Shown here in pieces: positions 28,980 to 41,600 of a stretch of DNA of 64,000 nt. The notes under the pieces are model-generated. The model had not been told where the DNA came from. It did no database searches and was given only the letters and a program-made list of their open reading frames with translations. The number at the start of each line of letters is the position of its first letter. Position 1 is the stretch's first letter. Origin of the DNA: Muricea muricata (Eukaryota; Cnidaria; Anthozoa; Malacalcyonacea; Plexauridae). The stretch lies in contig OY979728.1 in assembly GCA_963855995.1 (NCBI GenBank), forward strand, positions 248,001 through 312,000, written 5' to 3'. The position numbers and the translations under genes are program-made.

Positions 28980-31900
28980 TTAGTATCCGGTGTCTCTATG
29001 GCAACAGTCACCTGGCAACCTTTGATGACGACTAAGCTGTGACGCTTGGGAAAATGATCTTGAACACTTCTCACAAACAAACGGTTTTTGACCAGTATGT
29101 GTCCTTATATGGTTGTTCAATGTCGTTGAGCCAGCGAATGAGCGACCACAAAAACCGCATTTAAACGGCCTCTCGCTGTTATGGGTTACAACATGCGTGC
29201 GCAAGTCTGTGGGATGAGCAAAAGACTGGGCACAATGACCACATTGGTATGGTTTCTCAGGCAACCGAGGGCAAACATGAACTTGCAGCAATGAACGCTG
29301 GGTAAAACTTTTAAAACATTGCCCACATCGCCAAACACCTGGTTCCAGGTTCCCTGAGCTATCGCGCGGACTTGTGCGCCCACAGTTTGCGTCTTTAGTT
29401 TCAGCGGATTCCTTTGTAATTCCTGAAGCTTCCGTCAGAACGTCGTTACATTCATTGGCCGGTGATTTTGAATGAACATAGCTGTTTGGTAGATTAATGC
29501 CTGGGAACTGAGTGTCGCAATGGAGGGGTTGGTTTGGAGGTAGACGTGAATAGTTGGGGGTCTTTGTGAATGCCGTGAGATCAATATCCTGAGGATATAC
29601 TTGCCCTAAAGAAAGCGAAACTTTTGAGATCGTATGTAATTGAGTTTTTCACAAACAGAGACGCCATCTTGAATTTTGAGCTAAGCTGAATGGAAACTGA
29701 ACGATCAAATCTTTTTTGCAATACTAATATATTATTTCAACAGGTCAACACGATTAACATTACTACGGACAACTGCAGACAATCTTACCAACAAGAGATG
29801 GGCTTATGTATCGTAAACGTACAGGAACCCCTAGAAACTTCTCGTACTGATCATCATACCAAACGAGTAACTCTGTGCCAGGGGAAATATCTTCATACGC
29901 GCGGTAGTAAATATTTTCGCCATATTGAAATACAAAGAGGTTTTGTTCGTGTTTGTGCCGAGCGCAACGAATGAATCTCATCCAACTGGAGACAGTTTCA
30001 TCTTTTCCGTCAAAATATGAAGTTATGGATCCATCTTGGTACACCTAGAAAATAGTTAAATTTGTTTCAGAATTTTTCCCTGACCAAGTACACTTATGGT
30101 TGGTTTTCATTCTCGGTGTCTTCCTAATCAATATTTGTTTTCATTGGAGCATTTCACAATATGAATGTCTTTCGAAAGACACCGTTTTTATCCAAAGATC
30201 AATGCATAAAATGCTGTTCATATGATACGGCCTAGTCAGAGTATCCTGGCTGATTGTGTCACAAAATTTTTCCCCTTTCACAAGAGACGATTTTGAATTA
30301 CCCACAGACATGTTTACAAATAATAAAAACTGAATATATCTTTCAAATTTACTTCAGACAATCTATGTGCCGCTTGTACTGTCAAAATATCTTGCACTAA
30401 CGTTGTTAGTGTAGGTAGTGCAGTTAGTAGTACACGAAGAAATATAGAGGTTTCACTACCTGAAACGATAAAGTGAAAATAATCGTTTCCACAGAAACCC
30501 TTGGTCAGGAAGTTGGTGGCGAAGTAATAGACACTATGACCTTCCCGACGAAGAGTCTTTGCTTGAAATTTAATTCAGGTAGTGATAGAACCTAACCCTT
30601 TCGAGTGCAGTCAAAAACACACAAAAAGATAGGATCTTTCACTAACTGAAACAATATAAACAGAATTCCGAGCGTAGGAAGTGACTGTTAACTACTCAAA
30701 ACGTCAAATTCTGTTTACATCGTTTCAGATAGTGAGATAACCTATATATTGGAAGAGAAACTATGTCTGGTAGGAAACGGTGAACGCCTCAAAATTGACT
30801 GGAATGTTCCAGAAAGGAATATGTACCTCCCACATGTAGGACATGTCCATTCCCTCGTGAACGTCTTCGGCAGCAACTCGGACACCTTCGTAAGGTCCGA
30901 TCCAGGTACCAACTGGGATAAACTGTCGAGCGCAGACTCCGTAGAAGTGACCTGGAATCGAGGAAGGGCACAGCTGTACTTCTGGCGGAAATGACGCCAC
31001 TGCATAGGTCGCGTGTTCTTTGCTTTTCAATTCCGGTTCTTCAGTATTGACAAGTTTGCGCAAGGACTGGAGAGGAGCGTGCATCGGGCAGTGCTCCGAA
31101 GGCATCTGTTGACAAACGCCGCAGTCTGAAAGATGGAAATTAAGAAAGATGAGAATTGATAAGAATTTGGTTTCCATAAGAAGCAATATATCACAGCGCT
31201 TGCGAGAAGATGACCTTTGGGCTCTAGGCCTCTACCTGTTACAATCGTACCACGCCAGGTGATAAAATAATCAAATTCTTATCAAAAATCGATTATGCAA
31301 TAAAATTTTCCAGACCATTTTGCATCTCTCCTGTGATATCAAAATACTAACACAATATCCTTACATATATCGCATGCAATTTGAATCAAAGCAAGAATTT
31401 TCCCAGAATTTTTCATCTTTTTAAGATTTTTGAAAGCTCTTAGACAATTTTTCACTTTGTGTTATTCAACATGTCAATCAAATGTGATTTTATTAAATTT
31501 TAATTCGAGATGACAGCTTTAATTTATTATCAAATTTTATTTCTCTCACGCGAAATTGTAACTGGAGAAAAGAATTTTAAAATCTCTTCTAAAATGCGCG
31601 AAGCCAAAGATATATAAAATAGATTGTCGCAATTGCATTTGTTTGAGTGGTAAATTGTACTGAAATAAAGAACGTTTCTCGTATCTGAGTTAAAAGGCGT
31701 CTCCTGTTCCATATCTGATCAAAGGCTTATCAGAAAAGCAAAGTCTAGCAAATAATTGAAAACAATACCACCACTCAAATCAATATGCGCGCACGCTTGC
31801 ACAATCAAATAGTTTAGCGTGCTAACCATGCGCTAAGTAACGTTTACGTCTCATTTATGTACAGTGTGACCAACTAAGGATCAATTTGTTTCATTATTTT

Positions 31901-32487
31901 CAGATCTAATTCATTATTTTGTCTTCTTCATTGAAAGATAGTGAATTATTTGCCTGTTGTGATGTCAATCAGATACGGGTTCTTAAATTCCCAGACACAA
32001 TGTTGATATGATATGATAGAGACATGTGCGTTTAGGATCATGTTATCACCTCATCTGATTTTCTATATGCGCCATGAATGAGTTTAGCAATTAATAATGA
32101 TGAACCTCAGATTCAGTACAGGACATACTGACTGGGAGTAGAGAGGGAGTCCCAGATTCCCATGGTATGACTAAGAGGTAAATATGCTCAATGAAGGAAC
32201 AAAGTTGTATGTCATTTATTCATTCATACACCAAAGTTAAATAAGCACTTACAATTTAGTCCATTGTTTACAACACAATCTTTATCCTTTCTGAGTTTCT
32301 TGTTGTTTTCCAAACATCTTTCATTTTCTGCCTGAGAATGAATTGCTTTGCCAAAGAAATACTGCAGAATGTCGGCCTTTGTGAAACTATAAGTAGTTGC
32401 TGGTGTAACTATACCGCCCTTGCTATCAACATGGTTTGCCAATGGGACTTTAGTGTGACGTTTGCTCGAAGTATTTTGGCCACCCAT
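28980..32487 (-). CDS. PRDM6: PRDM6: PR/SET-domain zinc-finger protein
   Basis: Putative histone methyltransferase-type transcriptional repressor, nuclear; the vertebrate protein acts in smooth muscle and cardiovascular development. Exons 32253-32487, 30827-31125, 29819-30044 and 28980-29605 join in phase to 461 residues. The model starts at [10 protein letters not shown], just after an acceptor-like site, so upstream exons are possible. Near residue 80 is the zinc knuckle [20 protein letters not shown], then the PR/SET domain (about 105-255: [61 protein letters not shown]), a linker, and four C2H2 fingers (about 345-455). The finger block ([53 protein letters not shown]) matches vertebrate PRDM6 almost residue for residue. 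The last finger has a non-standard second zinc half, as in PRDM6. PRDM14 and PRDM9 were considered and fit less well. Confidence 0.95.
30390..30745. mobile_element. Palindromic repeat family, complex copy in PRDM6 intron
   Basis: Starts near GTAGGTAGTGCAGTTAGTAG, includes AGTGCAGTCAAAAACACACA, AGGATCTTTCACTAACTGAA and the complementary TTCTGTTTACATCGTTTCAG. It looks like two overlapping or nested copies, and ends only about 80 bases from the PR-domain exon. Confidence 0.7.
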
Positions 32488-34436
32488 AATTCCCTAGAAA
32501 ATAATTGAAAATTTTACAATACAGCCTTACAAACGGTTGTTTTTTGTACCAGGGAGCTCAAACGGGGATGTTAATTGACCCTTAATGAGTTATTTAAATC
32601 ACGTGTAGTAGCCTTACATATTTTGGCACATTTTGAAGTGCGTACAGAGATATCAGTAACAGCTGTTTCGTTTGTAAAATTGCCCCAAAAAGCCATGGGG
32701 TAAACGCCGCAGTAATAACGAAGTCTCCAAATGGTAATATATCTTATCAGTCGAAACGTCCATCTAGTTTAAAAAAAGATACGAAAATCTATCTTATCTT
32801 GGCGACACATAGTTTTATATACAACCTTTTTGATCATTTTTCTAAACGTTACATGTGTGTTTACACAAGGATAGAAGGGACGAAGAAGACGGATGCAAAA
32901 TTAATCGCATTATATCCCAGCTTGCGAAAAAGACGCATGTCCTGCAGAAATGAAGATTTGCAAAGCTGGCGAAAGCGGCTTTATTTGATGGTGTAAAAAT
33001 CTCAAAAAGTAAATCGAAATTTAAAGTGTTGAAAGGTTTGGTATGGCGCAGGGAGCGAGATAGGTGGAAAAACAAACCTGACTGAGCTTGTTTAAAATAA
33101 TGATATTGAGAACCGATCGAGTTTAAAATGCACCAAAGAAATGTTGTCATAACAAGACATGAATATTCAACTTAGAACGTTTTGTTTTGTAAAACAAGCA
33201 AGCTTAACAGACACGATGCCAATGCAAACAGTCTAATTAAACCGAGCGTTAATGTAACAGCAGATTTTACATAGTTCAGATTAAACACGTTTAAATACAG
33301 TATGAAGGAATACGCCAGCTAGTTTATGCCCCCTTTCATTTGCTGCAAAGTAATCATTACGACTACATGCCGCACTTTAGATTCAGTTGCGCAAACACAC
33401 GAAAATCATATTGACAGAATAATTGTGACACCTTCGCTGGGAAAATAACTAAAGGACAATGCGTCACTTGTAATTTTAAACGATTTTTGCTTTGATGAGC
33501 TTTTTTCAGAATGGAGGAGAAAATGTTGTAGACATCGCATACAGGTAAAGACAATTAAGGGTTTCAAAATACCTAAAATCATCGACAAATGGTATAATTC
33601 AGGAAGGGGATTGTCTACCAATCATTTCAAGTTTCTATTGTACTTGACCAAGCCTTGCTCTTATCGGAAATGAGTTATAAACCCTTTATGAGCAGGCTGT
33701 CTCTTATCATAGTACCCTCAAGATTGGCCTCTTCAGTTTACGAGAAATACATTGTTTGAAAGTACGACTTGGGAAAGTGTATTTATATACAAGCGCTGTG
33801 CAGAATGTAGTTATTACATCGAAGGAGCACGCTTCGTTTCACTGTGCTGTCATTTTACATTGAACAGCAATCTGTGAACATACCTTTACAGAGAAATCCG
33901 TGTCCCTTCTGCCAAGCATCTTCGAGGAATCCTCGTCCGTATGTGTTGAAACAGCGGAACGCATGGTATTCTAATGAGATTCAAGAGAAATTCGTGCGCA
34001 AATCTTCAAGCGTGCGTCGGCTGTTGTTTTGCGCTCACCTGTCCTTGCGCGCCAGGGTTGCCAGCTTTTTGTCAATGTTATTTTAAATTTATCAGCCTTT
34101 TTCCGAGCTGTCATTTACTGTGAAATGACGTCACTTTAATACAACACGAGCCGCCCTCGGATATGCCATGAAAACCAGATGTCGCAACGCAATTCCTGTC
34201 TGACAGGACGAGTCTCTCACATGAGACTGATGAAAAGCAACGGCCTCACACTCTTGTGCCAAACATGGAGTAATTATTCATGCCTTAAAAGGAAATGACA
34301 AGCATACATGAGAAATAGAAAGGTGGTATTATGTCCTATCACTTTTCCGCTCTTGTCTGTCACAGATCTTTGAGGATTGTCTTATGTTTTGTTTTGATCA
34401 CTTTGTCGCTGAAATTAGGGTGCGCTTGATGATATC

Positions 34437-34655
34437 CTATATTTGTGTTGACTTTTGCAAGGGAGGAAAACCAGAGTCTTGTACATGAAGCACAGGAGAG
34501 ATCGACTGCGGGAACTCTCTAACATGAGATGCCACACCACCTTGAGCGAAGGGCAGAACGCGTTTACTGCTTGTGCCACTCGTGGCCGCCATCAGGGGGT
34601 AGAGGTAGGACTGATTTAGGGTATAAGGTGATGGAATTGGGGGTGTGGGCGACAT
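34437..34655 (-). CDS. Putative 5' coding exon of PRDM6
   Basis: An open frame starting MSPTPPIPSPYTLNQSYLYP is rich in proline, serine and alanine and clearly more GC-rich than the surrounding DNA. It lies 2 kb upstream of the PRDM6 exon at 32253-32487, on the same strand. Vertebrate PRDM6 has a proline/alanine-rich N-terminus, so this could be its first exon. A possible donor follows SPVLH near 34484 and would join in phase to the acceptor just above 32487. The true donor is not certain and no motif proves the link. It could also be an unrelated short frame. Confidence 0.35.
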   Translation of the reverse strand: MSPTPPIPSPYTLNQSYLYPLMAATSGTSSKRVLPFAQGGVASHVREFPQSISPVLHVQDSGFPPLQKSTQI

Positions 34656-35683
34656 TTTTTACGACAGGTACAGGCGGTGATTGAGCGCAATTAGTAAGTC
34701 TGAAAATATAAGCCGCACAACGGACATAATCTACAAGATTTAAATTTAACTCTGAGACAAGGCCAGCTATTGGTTGCCTTTCCTTAATTGTGTGAACCGG
34801 TTTTCGAATCGCTACGTTGTATTGTGTTTCATAGAGTTCAGTTGAAGTACTTTATTATCATTAGAAAATAAAGTTTAGCATGTGAAATTCATCATGTTGA
34901 AAACAACACTTTCCTTAATCCCTGGTCCTGTTCATCTTATAAATACTGGATTTCTTTTATAATCTTTAGACAGATTTCACCGGAAATCTTGGAAAAAAAT
35001 ACCGAACGAAATATTCGAAAGCGTTTTAAATCCGTGCGAAGCCTTATAACAGATACCTGGTTCGAAGTTATAGGCAAAAATTTCTACATTTCTTGATCGT
35101 AATATGCCTCAGACTATAAAGCGACTACAGATTTCGAAGAAATCTCAATACTTGAACACATTACGACCGGCCACTTGAAGTAATGAACACGTCAATGATG
35201 CACAGCAAGCTTTTTTTGGTCGCGAGTTAAGCTCATTTAAACCTAAAGTTATTTTTTACAGTTTCCGGGTGCGGAAACTCAAGATTTTGCTAATCAAAAC
35301 AAAATATCCCCAGGTTATTTTTCAACAAAAGATGAACTGCTTTTGAACTGTTTAAAACTCATTAATGAAACTGACCAATAAATGACACGAATAAGTCTAA
35401 ACCAGTTTGAGTAGCCCTTAAGGCTGATTATAGCAACAATTTTACATGGGAAAATTTTAATATACGACAAAAAATAAATCTGTCATTAAGACTTATACGT
35501 ATTTCTGACATATTCTCCAAAGCTTGGATTTTACCCATGAAGAATCACAGCTGTGAATCTTTGTAAGTGTAAATCAATCTTGAATGGTATTATTAACTTA
35601 GTTGTTTCATGAATTGGGAGTTGACTTTTATAACTTAATGCATTCAATATACAAATGTACAATACCTATACACATTACACAAT
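34656..35683. other. Gap between PRDM6 and CEP120
   Basis: About 1 kb of AT-rich sequence between the putative PRDM6 first exon and the CEP120 stop. It should contain the CEP120 3' UTR and the PRDM6 promoter. Nothing else was recognised. Confidence 0.5.
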
Positions 35684-38600
35684 CTACGTCTTGCTTGCAA
35701 TGGCTTCTCTAATCTGTCTATCAAGTTCAGCAATGATTCTGTCTTCAGTAGTGTAAACACCAGTCTGTAATAAAGTGTCTCTCTCTTCTATAAGTTTGGC
35801 AATTTTATTGTCCAGTTCCTCTTTCCGTTGCAGATTTTCTCGTTCTCGCGCTGCCAACCTGGCTGCGTCTTCTTGCGACTGCAAACGTTCCTGTTCGCTC
35901 GCAAAATCTTGTTGTTTTGATCGTTCTTGGTCTTTTAATCTGAACAAAAATAAATCCCTCATTAATAAAGTGATTTCTCAAGACTGGTCCAAACCCCCAA
36001 GCAAGCATTTAACTAGGTAGTTTTAGAGAAAGTTGTGCTATTTTCTAAATGTAAATGTCTCTTAATAATTCGAAAGGAAATCACACACATGTTAAGTTGA
36101 TTTAAGAGGCGGGAACAGTTGACAAAGATTCGTCTTCAACTGTAGATCCTCCACCAGGATGATGAAGACTTTATTTCTGACTTCAGGGTCTCCAGAGGGG
36201 CCCTGAGGAATCAAACCAACGCTTTTGCAATGATGATGCAATGCTTTGACCACTAAGCTAAGGAGGTAATGAATTCTTTTGACAGCATTACTTACCCTCC
36301 GAACGTTAGTTCAAGATATTATCTAAGAAAACAACAGCCTATTTTGTTCCCCGAGGCTTCGGAGCTGTGCAGTACTTGTTCACACTAAAAAATCCTCGTT
36401 TAAACTGGGGGAAGAGTTTCCATGAAATTCCTTCATAATACCCAGTCTTTTCACTATCTATTAACCCCACAGATATCTCATATACATTAGATGGTGCATC
36501 CCACACTGTGGCCAGGCGAAAAATGAAGCCAGATCGCAGGCGCTGGTCGTTCCCACAGAGTTGACACAGAGCATGATAATTTGTGTATTTTGTATTGCGG
36601 AAATGGACAAAGTTAACAATAAGTCCTCTTTTATGCAGCTAAAAAGTATTTAATACACAGAAAAGTATAGTGTTTTCTGTAGCCTTTACGACCAATATGG
36701 CCGCCACCTATTGTTATGGTTATGGCTAAAGGGGATGAACGAGAGGTAGGTTTTCAAGATGGCGGATGTTTTTTAAAATTTTTAAAACGAGAACAAATCA
36801 ACAACCAGACGTTTATAGCATTCCTAAATTGGGATTAGGTTCATGGTAAGGTTAGGGTGAGCCTTGGGAATGATATAAATGTTAGGTTGTTAATTCGTTC
36901 TCGCTTTAAGAATCTTGAAAAACAGCCGCCATCTTGACAACCTACCTCTCGTCTATCCCCTTTAGCCATGACCCTATAGTTATGAGGAGATACCGCTAAG
37001 ATTCTTGGCTTCACTTTTTGATATTGATGCGCTATCTAGTGTATGTGAGATATCTATGATTAACCCTGGCAGTCGTGCATTGTGCAGTTACTCAATCTTA
37101 ATTTACTTCAAAGATGGATTTCTTACCGATTTAGTTCATTCTTAATGTCTTCTAACTCTTTTCTTTCAGTATTTGCAATCTGAAAACATTCAAAATTGAA
37201 GAACATAAACTGGGAATATAGCTATCTATGCTACGAATACACCGTCAGTAAATGAATGCGAAACATTTTCAAGTTATCAAAAAGAAGAACACCAAAAAAA
37301 AGTACAGGTTTAATATCCTCGCGCAGATTTCACACATCGGACGAACTGAATGTGAGCAACATCATTTTAAACTAAATACAATGTAAAAGCCCAAGTCACA
37401 CGGTGCAGTTTTTTCTTGCAACTTGCAACGCAATTCTACTCTTAAGAGATGTAAAGTTGTGACAAATGTTTAGTATGTTAAAAATATATTTGCAAACTGT
37501 AATGTTTTTGCAAATTTTACATCTCCCAAGAGTAGAAATGCATTGCAAATTGCAAGAAAAATTGCACCGTGTGTCAGGGTCTTAAGATAATTCCGTTTGT
37601 ATCGTTTCAAGTAAGAAAGATCCTATGTTTTTGTGTGTTTTTAACTGCACGCACTACCGATCGACACTTGCAATGTTAGTTCGAGATATATAATACAGTA
37701 CCTCTTTCTCTTGAGATGCGAGAAACTTCAATCTCATTTCTTCCAATTCTTTCTCTTGTTGTTTTAGTCTTGCCCTGGCGATCGCTTGTTCGCTTTGTTT
37801 CATTTTACCAAGCTCTTTCAATGCTTTACCCCACTGTTGTTTATAGTGAATCTTCGACTTGTTCGCGCTTTCCAGCTTGCGTTCCAATTCAACCTGCATG
37901 ATAAAAATTAGAAAATCTCACAATCTAAATAAAAATGCTGTGGGATTGGTTAGATATAGAGTTGCTAAAGAAATCATGCCGCGGAACAGCAAATAAATAG
38001 AAACGTTTATTGGCATCACGCATGTTTATCGTTCTGGCCAGTCAATTAGATGCCTAATCGAGACCGCAAAGCATGCATGGATTGTCTGGAGGGACAGTGT
38101 GATAGAGAGCAGCAGTCATGAGACATCGAACGAGTAGTGCAAACAACCTTTGAGGCTTTTCCTTGGAGATAATGACGCGTCTTTTATATTTTTTTGCTCC
38201 AAGTTTAACTTTTAACGTTTTAATTTGCGTTGTCCCTTCAAACAATCCATAGGTGCTTTGCGGTTTTCAACTGGGAACGAGCTGTAATATGATTGTATTA
38301 TTTGGCCATAGAAATACTAAACTGGCTGTTCTGTCGTTATTCTGGCTAGTAAACTGGATAAAAATACAGGAACTCTTCGGATAGCTACATACTACCCTCA
38401 TCGTTCACTCACTTTCTCAACGCGGAGCAGACTAAGTTCAGCTTCGAGTTTCACTTCAGGTTTCGAGATTTGTTGTTCTTTGTAAGACAACAACTCGTGT
38501 TCTTTATCTTGATAACGTTTTTCCATTTCACGGAGCTGTATTGAAGATCAGTTTAAGATAACTAATGTTATGCGAGCATAAACCTGATATGATGCACTTT

Positions 38601-41600
38601 CAACAAGAGAATTTAAGATAAATATTATGCATGAACAGAAACTTACCTGTTGGATAACGGATTGTTTTTGTTCCTCAATCTCGCGGACTTTATTTCTAGA
38701 AGGAAACAAAGATGTATTACATTCGAGCTGTACATATATTTCAGTCTGAGAGGATGTCGATCAGGAACTAAAACTCCTATTTCAATGACTTCTGAAGACT
38801 TGTTTCCATTTATTGGTTTAGATGTTTGCATGTACTTTGAAAGCAACCAAATGGTACGCTGTTGTTAAGATTTAGGAAGAATTATTAAAGATTTTGTGGC
38901 GTTGATGTTGAATAGTTTCGAAAGGGTCTTAATCTTAAATGGCAATCATACACATGTCAAATCTGACGATCCTTAGATATCTTTACGCGATACCTTTCTA
39001 TTTCAACTTGATGTTCACAGTCTTCCTTCATTCGGCGCGATGCTTCACGGAGTTCAACCATCTTTCTTTCATGTTCACGTCTTTGTTCATCTTTCATTCT
39101 TGAAAGCTGTTTTAGTTTTAAAATAACAATAAATATATACAAGATTCTCATCCAGAATTATCGGTTTACCATCAACCTATAAGACTGTTCGATATATTAG
39201 CTATGAAGCTTATTACAAGGCATAGCATGCAGGCACTCATAAGTTTTTTATTGTAACTAAAAATGTATACTTATTATTGAATATAAATAAATTTTCTTGT
39301 GCAGATCCAGATTATTGTACGAAACTTATTTACCATACTTTAAAAATCATCAATCTGGTTTATCTAGGAGAGTTTTGGCTGAGTGTGCCTTAAATATAAA
39401 CAATGTTACAAGCATAAAGATTTGAGAATCTTTAAAGCTACTTTCCTCAGCGATGTTTTTCCCCAAAAGAATATCACAGAATTGACGGTTGAATTCAAAA
39501 TCATCGATGTAAGCGACCAATTCAGATGCAACATGTACTCGAAACTACCGACCGTGAAAAACGCATTCAAAAATGTGAACGGCAACAAGAATAGAGTGAA
39601 ACAGACAACAAGATAACAAGATCTTGCATGGCGGCTCTCGAGAAGAATTTGTCTTCGACGTGGACGTCTATTATTTTTGCAAGCTGGTCTTGTTTCGGAA
39701 TTCACAAGTCTTCGAATGACAAGGTATATTCAGACGTAGACAAATCCAGTGAGACAGAAAAATGCAAGTATCGATTCTGAACCAACAATTGACATTACTT
39801 GGCGATGAAGAAACGAAAAAGCAACAACTAAAATAACGAGAACAGCACTTGCACACATGTAGAGCAATATCCGTCTCTTCGTAACTTGAACGTTATATTG
39901 ATAAGGATATAACCCCCCCCCCCCCGTATCTCTCCATTGTCAGAGCAGATAATGTAACTATTGACAACCAACATGGTAGCGAAGACAGTCGAAAGGCCAC
40001 GAACATGAAATTACAGTTCACTGTATTGAAAACTGGAAAGAACAAGTAGTAGATGAACAGAGGGATACTGATAACGCCAACGCTCAGATCCACCATGGAC
40101 TGAAGCAGAATTACAAAGTAGCAGACTTTATTTCTGAGCTGAGATGATTTTCCGATGATTATTATGGAAACTGCGTTTAATGATATCGTTGAGAAAAACA
40201 GACCACAGTTGATTACGAGAACTGCTAATTGATAGGCTTCATAATTTCTGTTAGGAAATTTCTCCAGAACAACATAAGAGGTCTCCGCAAACGTGCATGT
40301 TTTCGCAAAGCCACAGGAATAACTGTCTTCACTTTCGTTAATTTATAAAATGAGAATTTGGGGCTAGTTTAAAAGGAGAGCGTCCCTTGACAAAGCAATT
40401 CATTACTCGTATATGGCTCTTATATGTGAATTATGAATGAGTCATTATACACGCGAAGTGTGAAGCTATCAAACCTGCGTAAAGCCATCAAACTTATGGA
40501 AACGCCAAATGAAGACTGTATTCTAAATTGTTTTCGGAAATTAGTTTGACGGCATAAGAAATTAGCATGCACGTTCTACATACACAAAGGGTTATTGCTT
40601 TAAACGATCCTTCTTGTTTATTTATTAATGACGAAAAACTATTGCACAACATTTTATGTTTTAATTGAGCAAAGCGACAAGACGATGAGCTGACGCCATC
40701 AGAAGAAACAAGAGCTATCAAAACAAAGTAATATTAAATTGATTAGTATTTATATACGAAGACAAATGTTAGTTTTATCAATATCCGAATTTATTTAATG
40801 CCATGTTGATATTTAGTTTTAAAATAGTAAGATGTCAATAATGATAAAATGCTAACTTTTTAAAAATATATACGCAAAAAATATATAGATTATTGTTTTA
40901 TATATATGGGAATGTATATTAATTAAAAGCTGAACAATGTTGATTGCATATACTATAGGTAATATATATGGCATCAGATAATCCAACACAGGCATAATTA
41001 AGAAGTACAGATACGTCATTAAGAAGTACATAACGTTTATTATCTACTGGTTTTATTAAAGTTTAAATTGAAATAATGTTTAAGGCTTTTGTTACTAAAA
41101 CATACTGTTCATGAGTCTAATTGTTGTTAAGCGATTTTATACTGAGGTTTTTACTGCATCGATAATCTATCGAATATTGCCATCTTACTCAAACTATATC
41201 TTATTGTCGTAATATAAAGTGCTTTTAGTCATTAATTAGCACACAAAAACATATAGAACTATAGAAGGCGTTTTCACTACCAAAAACGACAAAACAAAAT
41301 CGGAAACTACAGCAGAACTAAGAACTACTCCCCACAAAGATCCTTCGCTTGAAACGTCAAATGCTGTTTTGAGGTAATGAAAGATACAATGTTTTTGTGC
41401 GATTTTGACCGCACTATACCGACACTGGTAACGCTATAGTTCCGAGAGAAGTCACATACACAATAATTGTTTGTCACCATAACCGTTACTATTTTAAGGA
41501 ATCGTTAACATCATAGTCGTGGATTATTCCACGTTTATCATACACAAAGTCAGGAGCAAAGAGATTTGAGTGTTTTCAAAGCTTCTTTTCTCAGCAATGT

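Noticed and set aside
33844..34086. 80-codon plus-strand frame upstream of PRDM6
   Set aside because: No domain, no splice context, and no support beyond being open.
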